From Pseudovirgaria hyperparasitica (Eukaryota; Ascomycota; Dothideomycetes; Acrospermales; Acrospermaceae), in the NCBI RefSeq assembly GCF_010093815.1, contig NW_022985576.1, positions 1-64,000 of the forward strand: 64,000 bases of DNA, in the 5' to 3' direction. The translations under genes and the position numbers were made by a program. Below, piece after piece: positions 25,816 to 38,583 of the stretch. The notes below the pieces were generated by a model. The model had not been told where the DNA came from, did no database searches, and saw only the letters and a program-made list of their open reading frames with translations. The stretch's first letter is position 1, and every line of letters starts with the position of its first letter.

Positions 25816-26797
25816 ATGGTTTCCTAAAATCTTAACGCTCTAAAGTAATTGGTATAGAAATAGATACCTTTAAATAATCCCTATCTTATATATATTACTA
25901 ATATATCGAAAGCTATTAATCTACCCTAACCTAGACCAGGCTCTAATAATCTAGCTATATATTATTATAGTTATCGCTTTCTATTATATATTACTTACGG
26001 TAGTACTAAATCTATAATATATAGTACTTATATAACTAAGAAGCGTTATTACTTATAGATAATTAAATAAGTTCGAAGAACTTTATATAGATTTACTTAT
26101 ATTAGTATAGATTACTACTAGGCCTCTAGTAACCTCTACTAATAAGAAGTATAGTACTACTAATCATAACGCCTTAGAGAAGGCTTTCTACGAGCTATAT
26201 ATCTAAGATAAGGGTTATGCCTAGGAGTACGATTCTAATAAGATCCGTAAGGATTTATTAGAATCTACTATAGCTATTATTACCGCGATTACTAGGTAAT
26301 ATCGTTTTTCTTAAATCGTTATAGATTCTTACTAATATATATTAATCTCTATAATAGTACTAAAATCTCTACTACTTTGGACTTCTTTCTATATACTAGT
26401 AATATTAAAATTCCTAGAAAAGGTTCTAGTAAAAAGGCTAAGTTTCCCTTCTTACGTATACTAAAGAGCTATAAATTTAGAGAAGATAGCTCTAATCTAG
26501 AAGTTTCTATACTAAAGGTATATAGTTCTATACTAATCGTTAAATCTTTTCGCTGATTTATATAATTACTAGCGTGCCCACGCCGTTCCGTCCCTCTCTA
26601 TCCCGGGTTCTACCGCTCTATAGGTTTCTATAGAGGAGTTTATAGCTATAAGGCACGCTATATAGAATTTATAGCGTCGGAATAAAAGGCTAGAGACTTA
26701 TATTATAAAGCTCTATACTATACTAAATAAGAACTAGTAGAAGGAATTAGATATAACTATCGCGGTAATTAGTACTTCTACTCCTACTCCGACTTAA
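25816..26797 (+). other. ORF relic antisense to the Gypsy element
   Basis: Inside the Gypsy fossil, between integrase and the 3' LTR, the plus strand carries a protein-like frame opposite in direction to pol. It opens at an ATG at 25,816 and ends at about 26,797. Recognisable stretches include NALEKAFYELYI, DFFLYTSNIKIPRKGSSKKA and RRNKRLETYIIKLYTILNKN, the last a possible coiled coil. Intron-like GT...AG intervals with branch-point-like motifs interrupt it. It is decayed like its host element. I recognise no family. It may be a captured host sequence or an accessory ORF of this lineage; a chance open frame is less likely given its length and composition. Confidence 0.45.
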
Positions 26798-29700
26798 TTA
26801 GTTTAAATCTATACTAATTAGTACTAATATATTTCTTTTATCTAGCGTTTTTAGTTTTTGGTTTTAATTTTAAAGTAATCTTACTTCTTCTAGATAGATT
26901 AGTACGAATTTATATAGATCTATATAGATCTTTATATTTTCTTTTAGCTTTCTTAATTTTATCTTTCTTTAATAATAACTTCTTTAATCTCTTTAGTAAT
27001 CTATACTAATCTATACTAATTAGTACCGATTTTCGATGTCCATTTCTCTTAGTAAATTATTTTTCTAAGTCTCTTTTTTAGTTAAATTTTTTTAAAGTTC
27101 TAAGTTTGAACTTTCTAAGGGAGTTCTAAGTTTAAACTTTCTAAGAAAGTTCCTTAATTCCTTAGAGTGTTTTTAAAGATCTATGTCTCTTTAACCTTCT
27201 TTCTTTTAGGCGGCCGTTCTTAGCGCTAAACTATACTAAAAAACGTTAAATTACCGTACTTTAGTATAATTCTCTACGATTCCGCAGCTTTCTTTACTAA
27301 TTACTACTTATATACTAATATTACTACTTTACTAATATTTATTATAGGTTCCTAAGTATCTTTATTAGAATTATATTCTTTCTAATAAATTTTATATAGC
27401 TACGTGCTATCTTTAGCGCGTTACTAGCTAAGTATCTACTTAACTTTATAGATATCTATACCTTCTTATATAACTACTTTATATAGTATCTATTTAGAAT
27501 AATCCGGTAATAATAAGGCATGAAATAGCTTAAGAAGCGTAATATAGAATATATTATATATCTTTAATATAGGAGGGAGTTATAACTTATACGCCTAGTT
27601 ATTAATTATACGAGTAATTTTATATAGATCTATTATTATATAGTTAAGCTTCTTCTTTAGTCTAATACTACGAATATTCTTACTATTTAGTAAAACTTTA
27701 TCCCTAATATTAAAGATCATGGGTTTTCTACCCTTATTATAGTGCGATTTACTATAATCTATAGTATCTTATAGTAACTTTATAACGCTTCTTTATGTTT
27801 AGAATAGTTCTATAGTAATTTCTATTACTTTAATATTAGGTCGTTCTACTTTAAACTAAGTCCCTAAGAACCATATATTATAGTTCTAACCGAAGTTTAC
27901 TTCGAACGAACTTACGTAGATTAACGTATATTAGCTATTATTATACGTGAATTCCGCGATATAGACTAACCTTATCTAGTTATTCTACTTATAGTTATAA
28001 TATACGCGTAAATACGCCTTAACTATCTAATTCTACCGCTCCGTTTATCTATCTATTTATAGATAGAATATAGTACTAAGTTTCTACTTAATTCCTAGCG
28101 TATAGTAGAAATCCTTCTAAAATTTAGATATTATCTACGGACCTCTATCTAAAACTATACTATTTAGTATACCGTGGAGCCGAACTACGTTATAGAGTAG
28201 TATATCTATAAGATCCGGTACTTGGATTATCTTCCTTATAGGGATATAGTATAATATCTTTATAAATCTATCTAGAACTACGAGTAAACTATTATAAATA
28301 TATCTAGAATACTTACTTAGGGGTAGATCTATAATAAAATCCATTAATAATTCCTTCTATACCTCCTTTAGTATAGATAATAGCCTTAATTTACTATATA
28401 GTAAGTATCTATATACTTTTGTATACTAGTAAACGTTATACATTTTTATATAGTCCTTTATATATTTATAAAGACCCGGCTAGTCGTATATTCTTTAGAT
28501 TAAATTAACTATTCTTATAATACCGAAGTATCCTACTTACGTGTAATTATACTATTCCCTTAAAATATTAATTTATAAGCCGTCTTCTAGTACGTAGAGT
28601 CGGCCTTAGAAGTAGATCGCGTCTAATTATTATTTCTACCTTAATAACTACGGCGGATCTATAGCGCTTCCTTTTATACTTATAACTTTCTTTACTAATA
28701 TATTAGAATTCTAGGTAGATTTAATTAAGTCTTTAAGGGTTTTCTTATTTCCTTAGATATTTATTTAGATTACTTAATACCCGCTCTAATTCCCGCGGAG
28801 AATCGCTAAAAGTGTCCTAGCTTCTAGTATTCTATTAGATAACTAGTCTTATAGTATCTAAAGTATAGTATAGTCTAAATTATACTAACTATCTACGTTA
28901 TTCTATAACGATTTCTTATAATCTTTATACCGCGATAGAGGATTAGCTTTATTCTCTCTTCTAGCTTTATATAAGATTTTAAAGTTAAATATTAATATCT
29001 ACTTAGCCTAATATACTTATTAGCGATTAAGGACCTTAGTTAATATAAAGTAATATAGATTTACGTAATCCGATAATAATTTAATCTAATATATAGAGCC
29101 TTCTAAATAATATCGCTATTACTTAAAACTCTTAATAATTATAAGTAGTTTCTAGTTATGCGTATTATAACGCGTCTCTATATCTACTATTTTATAGAAA
29201 AAGAAGGCGACCAGGTACTATTATACCTTATCTTTTATATCTTTATATAGTTAACTAATAATTCTAGTAATTATAAATTCTAACGCGTTAGTTTTAATCT
29301 AAATATACTTCTTAGAATTAAAATACCTAAGAATTAGCGTAGTTATAAAGTAATTCTTTAATAATTAGAACGTATCTCGTGCTTCCGGCGTTAACTATAT
29401 CTTAACTAACTTAGCTTTACGCTATACTCGCCTACCTATAGAGATTTTACCGCCATTCTCTATAAGTTTATTAAGCGGCGCTATAATTTATAAGAAGTCT
29501 ATAATAAATTTATAATAATAATTTATAAAACCTATAAACGTTCTAATTTAACGTATAGTAGTAGATTCTAGCTATTCTATAATAGTCTTTATATACTCCG
29601 GCTCTATTTTTAGGCCGCTATATATTATAATAAAGCTAAGAAACCTAACTTCTTATTAGTAAAACTTATATTTAGATAATTTTACGTAGAGTTTATACTA

Positions 29701-32286
29701 CCTTAGATGATTTAGTACTAATTCCACGTATTCTTTATAATTCTACCTACTATTAGAGTAAATTAGTATATTATTAAGATAAACTATATAAATCACGTTA
29801 AGTAATTCTATAAGTATAGTATTAATATATTCTTAAAACGCTCTTAGTGTATTTATCAGCCTAAATAGTATAATAGTATACTTAAAATAACTATATCTAG
29901 TCCGAAATGCGGTTTTCTACTTATCTCCGCGATAAATTTAAAGCTAGTAATATATATCTTATAAATCTAGCTTCGTAAAGTACTTTACCTTTATTAATTA
30001 GTCTAAAGATTTATTAACTAGCGGTAATAGATAATGATTCTTCTTAGTTACTATATTTAGTATCTAATAGTTAATGCATAGATATAAACTTCTATCTTTC
30101 TTCTTTACGAAGAGAATAGATACGCTAGCTAATAATATACTATAATATATCTAGCCTCTTCTAAGGTATTCTTTAATATATTTATAAAGAACTTTAAGTT
30201 CTAGTCTCGAAAGTAGATAAAGTAGACTATAAGGGACGTCTACTCTCTCTTCGAGCTTAATCTTTAGCTTATATAGTCTATAGTTAGGGAGAAGTAATGT
30301 ATCTCCTACTAAAAATATATCTATATACTATAAATATACGTTAGGTAGCGTGTCTTCGCCCTAATTATTACTATTATCCTCGTCTTTATTAATAATTAAT
30401 AAGAATATAAGATAGATTAGTAATAATTAGGTCCGTATAGCGAGATTCTATACCTTCTTACTAATAGTTATAACTTACTAGTATAATTTACTATGGTATT
30501 ATCGGAATATTAATATCTCCTTCTAGAAATTAAGGATAGAGTTTAGGCGTCTAAGCTAAGGTATACCTAGAATTATATTCTATTAGCTAATATTAGCTAT
30601 AATAAATTTATTAGATATCTACTATTTTATTATCTTTAAGTTATAAACTTTATAATTTATTATAGCTTTATCTAAAGTTCTAACTTTATATCTATTAACT
30701 ATAATAGTTTAGCTAACTTTACTAAGATTATATAATAATCTATACTCCTTTACGAGAATTAATAAAATATAGTTATCTTCTATACTAGTATCTATAAGGG
30801 CCTATATAGTTTTATTACTATTTACTATAGATAATAATACTTTTAGTAATATAAGGTCTTTACTCGCCGGAAGGCGCTATAGCTCCTCCTAAGTATATAT
30901 AATTTAGCTAAGAATATGGTTAGATCTTATATACTAGCCTATTCTTTTTTTAGATTCTTATAGTTAGATAAAATATATTCTATTTCTCTATACTTATAGT
31001 AATAAAGTACGCTATGATTCTACTATTTTATAATAGATATTATATTTAAGTCTATGCCTTATCCTTTTCTATGTTAAGAAGTACCGCCTTAATTATTTTA
31101 GTATCCTCTTAATATGTTTCTACTCCGATTTATACTCTTCTAGCGCTAATTATAGTAAGGTTACTCTTAATCAAATATATTTAATCGACCTTATTTCTAA
31201 TCTATATAGAGTTTATTAGTTTTACCTAGAGAGCCGCGTTCCTTAAGGATATAGTAGTATTTATTAGCTTTCTTCTCTAATTCGTATAGATAGTTAAAAC
31301 TTAATAATACTATTTCTAGTCTTTCGTGGATTAATGGAAGTAGTACTTCGCGAAACTAGAATATATAAATATTTTTCTATAGCGTAGGGATATTATTCTA
31401 TAGGTTTTAGAGGTATTATAGTAGTTAAGTAGGTGTCTAGTTCGGTTATTATACTATACTTCTTAACTTAGATAGTACCTTTCTTTTATATTCTCTATCC
31501 ATTCCGAGGGTATTTAGTATAAATATAGCTAAATATTTCTAGGTTATCGTAGATAGTAGCTATACTTCCTTCTATCTATTCTATTAATCACGGGATTATA
31601 AGTCTAGGTATCGTTCTCCAAACAAAATATATTATACTTTAGTAGAAAAGAGTAGAGGGTTATTAAGGAAGTACTTTTCGTAGTCTCTCTTCTAGTCTTT
31701 CTACTCCTTTTAGTTCTTCTCTATAAATATAGTTAGGTCTTTAGATTTTAGTATACCTAGGGAAGGAGTAGAGTAAATCAGTAATAAAGCGGCTAGGTAT
31801 ACGGTAGATTATCGTAACTCTAATGGTAGGTAAACTAATTCCGCCTAAATTAGTATAGGAAGTCGTCTATCTACTATTATTTAGCGTAGTTCTTTAAGAG
31901 ACTTCTTAAGTTCTTATCTCTTTATAAGGAGTTTTATATATTCTATCTATTCTTTAAGAGTTTAAATCTCTTAAGTCTAATTCGCGATATATTTCTAAAG
32001 TTTAGTAATGGTTTATTATAATACCTTACGTGGCTCCGCCATGACTTATTATCTAGCTTTATATTATTAGAAGTTACTTAGTATATCTACTATTTCTTTA
32101 TCTAAAAGCTCCGTAATTTAGTCTAATATCTCTACTTCTTAGTTAGAAACGGCTAGGATTAATACTAATTATAGAGAATCTCTATTATTTAATATAGTAT
32201 TACTTATCTCTATAGTAGATCGTGTTAACCTTCTTAGTTCTAGTTAGACTATCTTAACTATAGTACTATATAGAGAGTAATTTAAA

Positions 32287-32514
32287 TATAAGAATAGGGT
32301 TATTAGATAGTAGTATAGTTAGATAGAATAATATAGTATATTCTATCCTAGAACGAATTACTACCGAACCCTTTCGGTAGAAATCTAAGAGTATATATAT
32401 AAAGGGACGCCAATCTATCTAGCACGTAACTATTTATCGCCCTTCCCGCCACCTTCTAACCCTGTTAGCTAAGGTATATATAGATTAGGTTATGTCTAAG
32501 GCTAAGTCCTAACA
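32287..32514 (-). repeat. Gypsy 5' LTR (right)
   Basis: 228 bp partner of 25,103-25,330, ending ...CCTAACA before the TTCTC duplication. It keeps slightly more C and G than the left LTR. I could not identify the primer-binding site at its inner edge. Confidence 0.93.
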
Positions 32515-32519
32515 TTCTC

Positions 32520-32884
32520 TATACTAAGCTAAGAATTATTAAAATCTAAAGAAGAATTTAGAACCTTCTTAGTATACTAAATACTTAGAATAAGAATTCT
32601 AATTAGAGAACCTTAGTAGAACTATATAGATTCTTTAAATCTAATCTCTAGAGATTATTTTATAGTAATTAATTTAAACTTATACTAATATATTTACTAC
32701 TTTACTTATCTACTAGCTAGTTACTATTTATACTCTATTAATACTTATTATAAATCTACTTATACTCTTCTAAGTCTTCTAAGTACTCTTATCTTTAGAA
32801 AAGCTAGAATACTCTATATAATAGACTACTTTAGAGATAAGCTATACTCTTATTAGAAAGGTTTATTATAATATATATATATAT
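32520..32884. other. AT-rich decayed DNA, unassigned
   Basis: Right flank of the Gypsy insertion and continuation of the sequence left of 25,098. Contains an AT dinucleotide run at about 32,869-32,892. No frame recognised. Confidence 0.5.
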
Positions 32885-33109
32885 ATATATATACTATTTA
32901 AGAGTAAAATAATAATAATAAAGACTATAAACTAATAGATATACTCTATTACTATATACTTAAGAAGAAATAAAGATTTAATAAGATATAATTATTAGAA
33001 TAAGAGAGGTTTTCTCTCTTAGATTTCTTTTTATATAGTATCTTAGACTAGAGAAGATATAGATCTATAGAATACTACTCTATCTAGTTATATAATAATT
33101 ATTATTATA
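32885..33109 (+). mobile_element. LINE 3' end scrap
   Basis: About 225 bases match the last part of the LINE 3' untranslated region base for base apart from RIP-type changes: the CTTAAGAAGAAATA block, the block equivalent to AGTAGCTTAGACTAGAGGAG, and CTATCTAGTTATATAATAATT leading into an (ATT)n tail. The copy is 5'-truncated, as is common for target-primed insertions, and the tail joins flanking DNA as ATTATAG. Confidence 0.8.
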
Positions 33110-33410
33110 GATACTATAAGATAGTAGACTCTATATACTAACTATCTATATTAAAAGAATTAAATCTTAAAGTAACTACTTTAATAGTAGAGTATACTAC
33201 TTATAAAGAGCTAGATACTAGATATAGAATAGTAGACTATATACTTAACTTATATATCTAATAGATACTTAGATTTATTTCTTAATTATATAGTTTATAC
33301 GTAGAGTAGCTAATAAGTAGATAGTCTAGCTTAGCTTAAACTATTTTAAGGTACTATTTATACTACCCGTAACATAGCTAATACTCTCTAACAAGGTATA
33401 TATATTATAT
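33110..33410. other. Edge of the AT-rich tract
   Basis: CA/TG-poor sequence that ends abruptly near 33.40-33.42 kb, where CG, CA and TG return. No gene or element recognised. Confidence 0.6.
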
Positions 33411-33694
33411 ATTGACGAGAAGGCTATAGAAGACGTACGTACGTACACTGTCTAGATCGTTTATTATCATTGAATTCTCTAGAGCTTACTACACGAAATC
33501 AGATCACATTCAAAGTCATGAAGCTGTCATCCAGCCATGCTAACAGCCGTATACCATTATTAAGACTTTTTAAGTCAGCGCATATCTTCCGAAAAGACAT
33601 TACCGACCATGCAATGCAATCGTGAGCCTCATTATAGATCCACAAGGACGAAACATTTCATCTAAGCGTAGCCTCGGTTCATTGGCAAGAACGT

Positions 33695-35486
33695 CTAAAC
33701 CGTATAGCGAAAGAAGGTCGCATTGTCCCCCTTGTGCATCTCCACCGTCTTCTCATCCACAGTGTAATCTGCAGGGGCTTTCGTGTTCTCGCGATCTCGT
33801 CGTGAATTCTCATAGCGCAGATATGCGGTCATACCGATACACAGGATGGTGCTAATGGATAGCGTTCCGATAAGTATGGCATGGCCGGTACGGAATTGAG
33901 GCGAATCTTTTGGTAGGTAGATGTAAGCGGCCACGACACCACCGAGATTGCCGAATCCGACGTGCATGGCAATGCCAACGGCACGCTTGAATGAGCCGCC
34001 GATGTTGTTGCCGTTCCATGCTACACCTTGCGGGACGTTGGGGTAGATGCCAGAGGCGGCAAGGAAGGTGCCGGCGTATTTGACATGCGGTTTGGCGGAG
34101 CCACATAGCAGAGAAAAGCCAACGATACTGGGTCAGCGTGAGTATGGCTCGGCGACGCGAGTGTGGGGAGTGTGACTTACGCAAGGAGGTTGAACCCGAT
34201 CATATAGATACCGCGTTGCTTGTGCTTGTCGGCAAGGTATCCGCCCGAGATGCAGAATACACACGCAACGACATATGGCGGGACTGTCATTAGCTGTGCC
34301 ATGTTGTCGGTGTAATTTAGTGTTTTGACAATGGTCGGCAGAAAGAGTGAGAAGGAGTAAAGCGGTGTGTAAATGCCGATGGTGATGAACATGTGCACCC
34401 AGATCTTCCAATCCTTAAGAGCGTCCCAGAAGTAAGTAGCCTGCGGGCGGTCGTCCAGAGCACTACGGTCCTCCTTGAGACGACGCTGTACCTCATTTTT
34501 CTCGCCTTGGGACAGAAAGTTTGCCGTATCAGGATAATCGTTCATGGCCCAGAACGCTATCAGAGCTGTGCCCGCATGGTAAGCACGGCTGTACACCCAT
34601 GATGAATGAAGCTTAGAAACTTACCGATCACGAACGTAAGAAGACCTTCGAAGATGAAAATCCATGACCAAGCACTTCGACCAGCAACGCCGTTCATCTC
34701 GCCGATACCGCGGGCAAGCAGACCGCCAAATGCGCCAGCAGCGGTTGCAGCAGAAAAAAAAATAGCCATCCTGAATCCGCATTCGTGGCGCTTGTACCAC
34801 ATGGTGATACTGCCAACCGTCAGTCTCACGTCGCACACAACCACGGTGTTAGCCAGGTTGTACGGGAGGACTCACTAGTATGTCACGCCTGGGAACAAAC
34901 CGCCTTCCGCAATACCCAGAAAGACGCGAGCCGCCATCAATCCTTGGTAATTGTGGACAACTCCCATGAGAGTACAGACAACACCCCAAGCAATCATGAT
35001 AGTAGGGATCCAGATTGAGGGACGAGACTTCTTCATCATGATGTTGCTCGGAATTTCTGCAGCCACATAAAATGGGAAGAAGATAGCGAGAGCATTCTTC
35101 GAATAATCAGTGAGAGAATGGAGAGAGGTAGGAGAATCTGTAGCATACATTGTACTTAAGGCTCTTTGGGTCCATATTGAGATCGGTCTCAAGGTGCTGG
35201 AGACGGGCATTGCCAATATTTGTACGGTCGAGGAAACTCAGTCTATAGGTTGTTAGTGAGGAGAAGAATGTATGAGAATGTATAGCAGAACACACAGGTA
35301 GAGCAAAGCCAGAAAGGGGATCAGGGCAAAGTCAATTTTCCTGAGTAAGCGTTCGGTACTTTTAGTGTCGTAACCCAGAGACTCGTTGTCAGAGTTGGTA
35401 GAGTCCACATTGTGGATAGGGTGCTTCTCGCCTGCAGGAGCAGCGCCATCGGACGAGTTCAACGAAGAGGTGGTTTCGATGGCCAT
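33695..35486 (-). CDS. MFS transporter, allantoate/nicotinate permease-like (ACS family)
   Basis: Six exons on the minus strand: 35,486-35,296, 35,242-35,149, 35,096-34,876, 34,809-34,625, 34,565-34,181 and 34,127-33,695. The five introns are 52-66 bases with GT...AG ends, and all joints keep frame, giving 502 residues, normal for the family. The start (AGCATGG context) precedes a hydrophilic cytosolic tail of about 50 residues. Family marks are DRTNIGNAR (69-77) after the first membrane segment, EIPSN (109-113), RPSIW (120-124) and RVFLGIAEGGLFPG (152-165). About twelve membrane segments are expected and the C-terminus is charged (RYENSRRDRENTKAP...). Members of this anion:cation symporter group (Dal5, Tna1 and relatives) import small organic anions such as allantoate, nicotinate or pantothenate across the plasma membrane; the substrate here cannot be read from sequence. 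No disabling change is visible despite RIP-damaged DNA on both sides. Confidence 0.93.
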
Positions 35487-35617
35487 GCTGGACACCCGGT
35501 CTGGGGCTGAGGTCTCTGGAGCTGGAGCAGAGTGAAGGTTAGCCAGGAGTGAATGGCCGTGGACGCTGACGGAACAAACGAAGTACAAGGTCCATAGCCT
35601 CCAGAGGAAACGGGGAG

Positions 35618-35629
35618 TTATATATATAG
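35618..35629 (-). promoter_or_regulatory. TATA-like box of the MFS gene
   Basis: On the minus strand TCTATATATATAA lies about 135 bases upstream of the ATG at 35,486, leaving room for a transcription start near 35,590 and a leader of about 100 bases. No other TATA-like run occurs in the 400 bases upstream of this start. Confidence 0.5.
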
Positions 35630-35939
35630 AGGTCAGGGGTAGGTTGCAAATGTGCAGGGTCTTGGCTGCTGGAATAAGGCGGTTATGTGATGGCGAGAAT
35701 TCAGCAAGTTGGGCGAGAGTAAGTGAGCGTGAGTGAGAGGGCGGCGAATGGAGGGTGTGAGAATGAAGCAAATAAAAGCAAATGGAAGCAAAGCAAAGCA
35801 TCAAGCACAACACAGCCAATGAGAGGCCGTTGCGCGTGTGCTAGCGCGATGCAGGCGCAGGCGCCCGCAGACGCAGACCAGGAGGGGGACTCAGGAAGTT
35901 CGGACGCTGCAGTGACCGTGCTCATATATGCGGCGGCCC

Positions 35940-36215
35940 ATGACAGATAATATACTCGCCCCAATCCTGCCTGGGCTCTACGTACACCCCCCCCCCCTGG
36001 CTACCTTTCTCTACCCTTCTCTACCCTTCTCTACCTTTCTGTAAACTTCTCTATTACCTTTAAGAACCCCCAAGCGCATAGTTGGGCGGCAGCTTTGACA
36101 CCCATCTGTGCACATATCAGTATGACCGGCGTTTTATGTGTACCAGCTACCAACGTCTACGTCTCCACTACCCAGGAATTCACTTCCAAAGCATCGGCTA
36201 GATACGCGATGACCT
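35940..36215. other. Intergenic; C-run and pyrimidine minisatellite
   Basis: Eleven consecutive C bases (35,987-35,997) are followed by about four copies of a ten-base TTCTCTACCC-like unit to 36,045. No gene seen. The tract lies upstream of the MFS gene but too far for a core promoter element. Confidence 0.7.
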
Positions 36216-36502
36216 TTATGTATATAATATTATCCTGATACTCGACATGACATCAGACGCCCTCGTCTGTATCTCGATGGCATTGATGCAACAAAGTCCT
36301 ACAACTGGACTGGGCCTTCTGGCTGATACTCCTCCAAGGTTAGTAGTCTGTGCATCATACATAGTAAACACTCTTGCAAAAATTGACATTCTCACGCAGC
36401 TAAAAGAACGCGGTGCCGTTCCCATGTCACAATACACCGCTGCCTACTACTCATCTCTGTGCAGCCATTGCGCTCTCTGCACTCAATACTAACTACTAAT
36501 GC
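36216..36502. other. Intergenic, no gene supported
   Basis: Ordinary base composition. Short open frames overlap on both strands, but none has recognisable similarity or convincing splice context. Confidence 0.5.
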
Positions 36503-37108
36503 TTACTCTTTCTCCTGCTCCTGTTGTTGGCCAGTGTCCCCAGAGCCACTATTACTACTCTGTCCATATTCGCTGCTCTCATCCAACGCCTGCCATGCCA
36601 TGCCGTGCAATTCGCGTGCGAATATCCATTCGTTGGCTAGTCTCGTGTTATAGCTTGCGGGTCCGTCGTCAACGGTATTGTCCCGCATGACATCGCTCAC
36701 TGATGGTGAAAAGATCTCTGCTGCTACGGCTGTTGGCACCAGTCCTCCCCGTCTATCCGCGTCCGGTTGCGGCAGCAAGTAATCTTCCAGTACTGCGGAT
36801 TGTTGAAGCAATGAGAATTACGAAAGATACACAAAGCATGGTCAGTAGTGACCTGCCTTTCCCCGATCCCTTGGACTCCAACCACGGCGAAGCGCGCAGG
36901 AGATTAGGCTGGAACTATTGGATGCTGACTTTGTCGAACATTCCATTCCAGCCGGATCAATGGTAAAAGAGTCCTTTGGCGATAATAAGCTGATCGTGAT
37001 TGGTCTCGGCACACTTTGTCCTGCTAGATCTGCCTGTTCTGCCGTATAGTGTCCATGGCAGCGGGGTGCGAGCACATGGCAGGTCATTCCTAGACGTAGG
37101 GGTGTCAT
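36503..37108 (-). CDS. Weak candidate: two-exon hypothetical protein
   Basis: Minus-strand model with exons 37,108-36,853 and 36,792-36,503 and a 60-base GT...AG interval between them; the joint keeps frame and gives about 181 residues. The first half (MTPLRLGMTCHVLAPRCHGH...) is mixed, the second acidic and ends in a Gln/Glu-rich tail (GDTGQQQEQEKE). I recognise no domain, signal peptide or membrane segment. Against it: the donor GTCACT is not the usual fungal type, the only good branch-point motif is too close to the donor, and a plus-strand frame of similar length overlaps. It could be chance. Confidence 0.2.
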
Positions 37109-38554
37109 GGTGTCAATAGAGGGCTGATCGTTGTCTGAGCCAGCGTATCAAGGCTACAAGAGTTGTCAATGATTAGCCTGGGCGAGTCTTGCAGTGCCCT
37201 TCGGTCTACAGCCTATACGCGCTCATGCCGATTCGGCTTGGACGAGTAAAAGCTTGATCAGTTCATTACAGCAGCCTACATTATGATAGGGACAGAGAAT
37301 TAATTGGAGGTAGGTATTTTCATTGTACTGTATGTGGGCATGTCGACATGACGGGTCTGGTCACCGTGAACCGATAGCGTATGGCAGAGGCACCTGCACG
37401 CAACTGCACCTACACCCGTTCCCGCACCCGCTCCCATCTCACACGGCGAAAGTGGATGTAATGAGTGTCTTACTAGTGGTTGTTGTAGATGTAGTGGAAG
37501 TAGTGGAGGTAGGATGTGGCGGCTGTGGTGGATGCGCGGGGCCGCTGGGCGGAGAGAACTTGTGGCGCCCGCCGTGTCGGAGGCTGAATCCATCAGATGC
37601 TTCATGTTGCTTTGTCGTTATCGTCAGCTCATCACTCAAAGACTCACCCAATTCTCATGCATACCCATGTCCAAACTCATGTACATATTTGCACGAGCTC
37701 CGCGTAGTTTCCCACTATTTCGAGTGGGCGATTCGTGAAAGATGTCTGCGTCTCCCGTCCTGAAGTCTCTAGATTTATCCCCGTACTTGATGCATAAGTG
37801 CTAAGCAAGGGCCCTTATAAACAGCCCGCACCGACATGTGCCTCCTGCATCAAGATGCGCCGCAACACATTTAGCTTGAGCAGAGAGGCGTGTCGCACAT
37901 ATAAATGGAAGCTCTACCATACACACCAAAGGCCAGAGTCCATTTCGAGCTAGACCGTGTACACGAGGGAAGAAGACATGGCCGTCCGGGCCTGGGAGCC
38001 GAAAGAGCAAGACACGTTTGACCACGTTGTACCTTGAGCCAAAGCGGCAATCGAGTACATCGTACTCTGTATGACTATGGTCAGGGGTGCGCCAGTATTG
38101 GCTGCCGAGACAGGAACATTTTGAAATGATAAGCACGCCGCCGCACGCCCGTCTCCAGGTGGCTTGCCGTGGTCATACTAAGGGATGTCAGTAGTGCATG
38201 TCGTCAGCTTTAGACCACGCCTCCAGCGGGTGGTCGCAGTCGGGGGCGCTGGCAAGGAATGCTGGCCGAGTCCAGAAAAACAGACCTACAGTATGTGTTT
38301 GTACTGCAGATTCGATCAGTGCATTGCTCGCGGCGCAGGTCCTCATAAGCCATGTCAAGTAGATGGATATAGTGGTGAGGGTATCATAGCGATATTGGAA
38401 GGGGAACAGGAATGCGAAAAGTGAGCGTGACAGTAATTAGGTAAATGTGAAGGCCCCTGCGCCGTCTGCGGACTGACTGCAGACTGCCAAGTCGCAGGAG
38501 TCGGCCCGATATCTTTGCGGGCCATGACAGGTCAGGACAGAGGCAGAGACATTT

Positions 38555-38583
38555 CAACAACAACAACGACAACAACAACAACG
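38555..38583 (+). repeat. CAA microsatellite
   Basis: About nine imperfect CAA units with one CGA interruption. Confidence 0.9.

Larger units (their letters stand above)
25103..32514 (-). mobile_element. Ty3/Gypsy LTR retrotransposon fossil, complete length
   Basis: 7,412 bp bounded by 228-bp direct LTRs and flanked by a perfect 5-bp duplication TTCTC (25,098-25,102 and 32,515-32,519). On the minus strand the order is gag side near 31-32.2 kb, reverse transcriptase about 30.1-29.6 kb (LFVKKKDRSLYLCINY block), RNase H, then integrase with a clear core at 28,344-28,135 (MDFIIDLPLSKYSRYIYNSL, later VVRLHGI). A purine-rich tract precedes the left (3') LTR. The coding parts are broken many times by RIP-type decay. 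The LTRs differ only by transitions, so insertion was probably recent relative to the decay. An antisense ORF relic lies between integrase and the 3' LTR. Confidence 0.93.

Noticed and set aside
33110-33400. Possible polyprotein tail (VEYTTYKEL...)
   Set aside because: A short coding-like stretch at 33,190-33,250, too brief and decayed to assign to any family.
34133-34411. Other frames over the transporter gene
   Set aside because: They are shadows of the spliced gene; only the six-exon model keeps frame and gives family motifs.
37323-37763. 146-codon frame with Val/Gly/Cys-rich run
   Set aside because: Its length is driven by a GTGGNN-type simple repeat, with no recognisable domain, and frames on the other strand overlap it.
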